From positions 1 through 24,207 of the forward strand of contig DAOTWP010000349.1 of assembly GCA_034435675.1 (NCBI GenBank): 24,207 nt of DNA, given 5' to 3'. Of this stretch, positions 22,919-24,207 are shown piece by piece. Source of the stretch: DAOTWP01 sp034435675 (GTDB lineage Bacteria; Chloroflexota; Anaerolineae; Aggregatilineales; Phototrophicaceae). Each line of letters begins with the position of its first letter. Position 1 is the first letter of the stretch. A program made the position numbers and the translations under genes. The notes under the pieces are model-generated. The model saw only the letters and a list, made by a program, of their open reading frames with translations, did not search any database and was not told the origin of the DNA.

Positions 22919-23805
22919 AGGCGTTCTATACTGACAGCTTTGTCCTGCCACTGCCCGCCGATCACCGTTTCCCGATGGACAAATACCGTCTGCTGCGTGA
23001 ACAGGTCGAAGCATCGGGTGTGGCACAGTTGTGCATCCCTGACGCAGCTTCGGATGAGGAAATCCTGCGCTGTCATGACGCTGATTACCTTGAGCGCGTC
23101 AAAACCGGCACACTTTCGGCGCAGGAAATCCGCCGGATCGGTTTTCCGTGGTCGCCAGAAATGGTCGAACGTTCCCGGCGTTCCTCCGGCGCTACCATCG
23201 CCGCATGTCGTGCCGCGATAAGCGATGGTGTAGCGGTGAATCTGGCGGGCGGCACACATCACGCCTGCCGCGATCATGGCGAAGGCTACTGCGTCTTCAA
23301 TGATGCAGCGATTGCAGCCCGCGCCATGCAGGTTGAAGGACATGCGCAGCGTATCGTGATTGTGGACTGCGACGTGCATCAGGGCAACGGCACAGCGGAC
23401 ATTCTGCGCAATGATCCTACTGTGTTTACCTTTTCGATTCACGGGGAACGCAACTTCCCGTTCCGCAAAGTGCCGGGCGACCTGGATATTGGGCTGGCGG
23501 ATGGCACGGGGGATGCAGAGTATCTGGCAATCCTGGAAGAAGCGCTGCACCGCGTGCTGTTCCTTGCCAATGCCAATCTGGCGATTTATCTGGCAGGCGC
23601 AGACCCCTACGCAGGCGACAGACTGGGAAAACTGGGGCTGAGCATGCAAGGGCTGGCAAGCCGCGACCGTCTGGTGCTGCGCCTGTGCCGTGATGCCGGG
23701 CTGCCAGTGGCGGTCGCAATGGCGGGCGGCTACGCTGCCGATGTGCGCGAAATCGCCGCGATCCACTTCCAGACAGTGAGCATCGCCGCGCAGTATGCCC
23801 GCTGA
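22915..23805 (+). CDS. Histone deacetylase family protein (class IV-like bacterial deacylase)
   Basis: This 296-residue arginase-fold Zn hydrolase begins with the bacterial HDAC11-like pattern FYTDSFVLPLPADHRFPMDKYRLLRE. Active-site residues are all present: the His pair in GGTHHA (115-116), Zn ligands D153 and H155 in DCDVHQGNG, D230 in AGADPYAGD, and the transition-state Tyr273 in AGGYAADV. It should be active on an acetyl- or acylamide (protein lysine, polyamine or a small metabolite). No histones are expected, so the substrate is unknown. The start overlaps the crtI stop by four bases, making it the last gene of the carotenoid operon; functional linkage is inferred from that coupling only. 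Confidence 0.93.
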   Translation: MKAFYTDSFVLPLPADHRFPMDKYRLLREQVEASGVAQLCIPDAASDEEILRCHDADYLERVKTGTLSAQEIRRIGFPWSPEMVERSRRSSGATIAACRAAISDGVAVNLAGGTHHACRDHGEGYCVFNDAAIAARAMQVEGHAQRIVIVDCDVHQGNGTADILRNDPTVFTFSIHGERNFPFRKVPGDLDIGLADGTGDAEYLAILEEALHRVLFLANANLAIYLAGADPYAGDRLGKLGLSMQGLASRDRLVLRLCRDAGLPVAVAMAGGYAADVREIAAIHFQTVSIAAQYAR

Positions 23806-23894
23806 ACGGCACGCACAGGACGCACACGCCCTATCGCGGGCATTCGAACGGCAGATGGTTGCGCGTGGAACTTTCGGCGCGGCTATTTCCCCAG

Positions 23895-23916
23895 TTTATC
23901 CCAAATTTATCCCAAA
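23895..23916. repeat. Exact 11-bp tandem repeat (two copies)
   Basis: TTTATCCCAAA occurs twice in direct succession. CAG before and CTG after it extend the outer ends into an inverted pair CAGTTT (23892-23897) and AAACTG (23914-23919). It lies between the convergent deacetylase and MaoC genes, in the 117-base gap. The hairpin is too weak for a terminator. Confidence 0.65.
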
Positions 23917-23922
23917 CTGTTG

Positions 23923-24207
23923 TTAGCCAGCGCTGGACTCAGGGCGGCTTGCCATGAGCATTTCCAGACTGCCCTTTTGAACCACTTTGTTATGCTGATT
24001 GTAGATGCGCATTTCCAGCGTCACCAGCCCACCGCCGAGGCGAGCTGCGTCCTTCTTCTCAGTCACGAGGATTTCTGCGCGAATAGTATCGCCGATAAAG
24101 ACAGGCAGGCTGAATTTCATCTCCACACTGCGGAACGCTATGGTCGTGCGTTCGAGCACGCCAAGCTGGTATGCCTGCCCGATGGCATAACTGAGTGCCA
24201 GCATGCC
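23923..24207 (-). CDS. MaoC-like (R)-specific enoyl-CoA hydratase, C-terminal part (cut by window edge)
   Basis: About 95 residues of the C-terminal end are present; the start lies beyond 24207. The fragment begins with GMLALSYAIG, which follows the active-site helix of the hot-dog-fold MaoC family (typically ...AHGMLxLSxxxG), and continues with IAFRSVEMKFSLPVFIGDTIRAEILVTEKKD and GLVTLEMRIYNQHNKVVQKGSLEMLM, standard strands of the family. The catalytic Asp/His segment is outside the window. Members hydrate enoyl-CoA or act in the mesaconyl/propionyl-CoA and fatty-acid pathways. It converges on the carotenoid block and is transcribed separately. Confidence 0.85.
   Translation of the reverse strand, partial: GMLALSYAIGQAYQLGVLERTTIAFRSVEMKFSLPVFIGDTIRAEILVTEKKDAARLGGGLVTLEMRIYNQHNKVVQKGSLEMLMASRPESSAG

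Noticed and set aside
22744..23766. Long open frame on the minus strand opposite crtI and the deacetylase
   Set aside because: The plus-strand genes have full catalytic motifs; the minus-strand product is His/Cys/Gln-rich with no recognisable domain.

Overview
The window is GC-rich, densely coded bacterial chromosome. The gene content suits a member of the Chloroflexota, possibly an Anaerolineae-type lineage: CruF-type carotenoid hydratase, fused two-domain lycopene cyclase, bacterial class IV-like deacetylase, and small TIGR04076 and STAS-like proteins. This assignment is inference; there is no rRNA or tRNA here to fix it. I saw no tRNA, rRNA, CRISPR array, transposase or phage gene.

Layout. 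Positions 1-3911 are on the minus strand: the start of a Ser/Thr protein kinase, a protein with a C-terminal J-domain, and a two-gene operon of an NTF2/SnoaL-like protein and an S9 acylaminoacyl peptidase. Positions 3995-9247 hold mostly plus-strand single genes: a TIGR04076 protein, a four-helix membrane protein, an LLM flavin oxidoreductase, a minus-strand STAS-like protein, an M24 aminopeptidase with a clear terminator, an SRPBCC protein and an unrecognised beta-rich protein.

Positions 9409-14024 form a tightly coupled operon: a CrtI/CrtD-type desaturase, a DNA photolyase, a membrane-anchored alpha/beta hydrolase and a peroxiredoxin-like protein. The last gene is the main find. Its reading frame has an in-frame UGA exactly where the family has the first Cys of its CxxC redox motif. 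The RNA just after the UGA can fold into a long hairpin of bacterial SECIS type. I therefore read it as one 190-residue selenoprotein with a U-x-x-C active site, not as two fragments.

A roughly 350-base gap follows, with a palindromic repeat and what may be gene debris. Positions 14374-23805 then carry a long co-directional carotenoid block: phytoene synthase, an L-lactate dehydrogenase, fused lycopene cyclase, a small membrane protein, a tocopherol-cyclase-family protein, CruF hydratase, a diverged PlsY-like acyltransferase, a GT2 glycosyltransferase, phytoene desaturase and a histone-deacetylase-family protein. Several of these genes overlap by ATGA. Together with the desaturase at 9409 they could convert geranylgeranyl diphosphate to a cyclised, hydroxylated and glycosylated (possibly acylated) carotenoid of the hydroxy-gamma-carotene glucoside type. 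Carotenoid, photolyase and peroxidase-like functions side by side suggest a light and oxidative stress island. The window ends in a convergent, partial MaoC-type hydratase gene.
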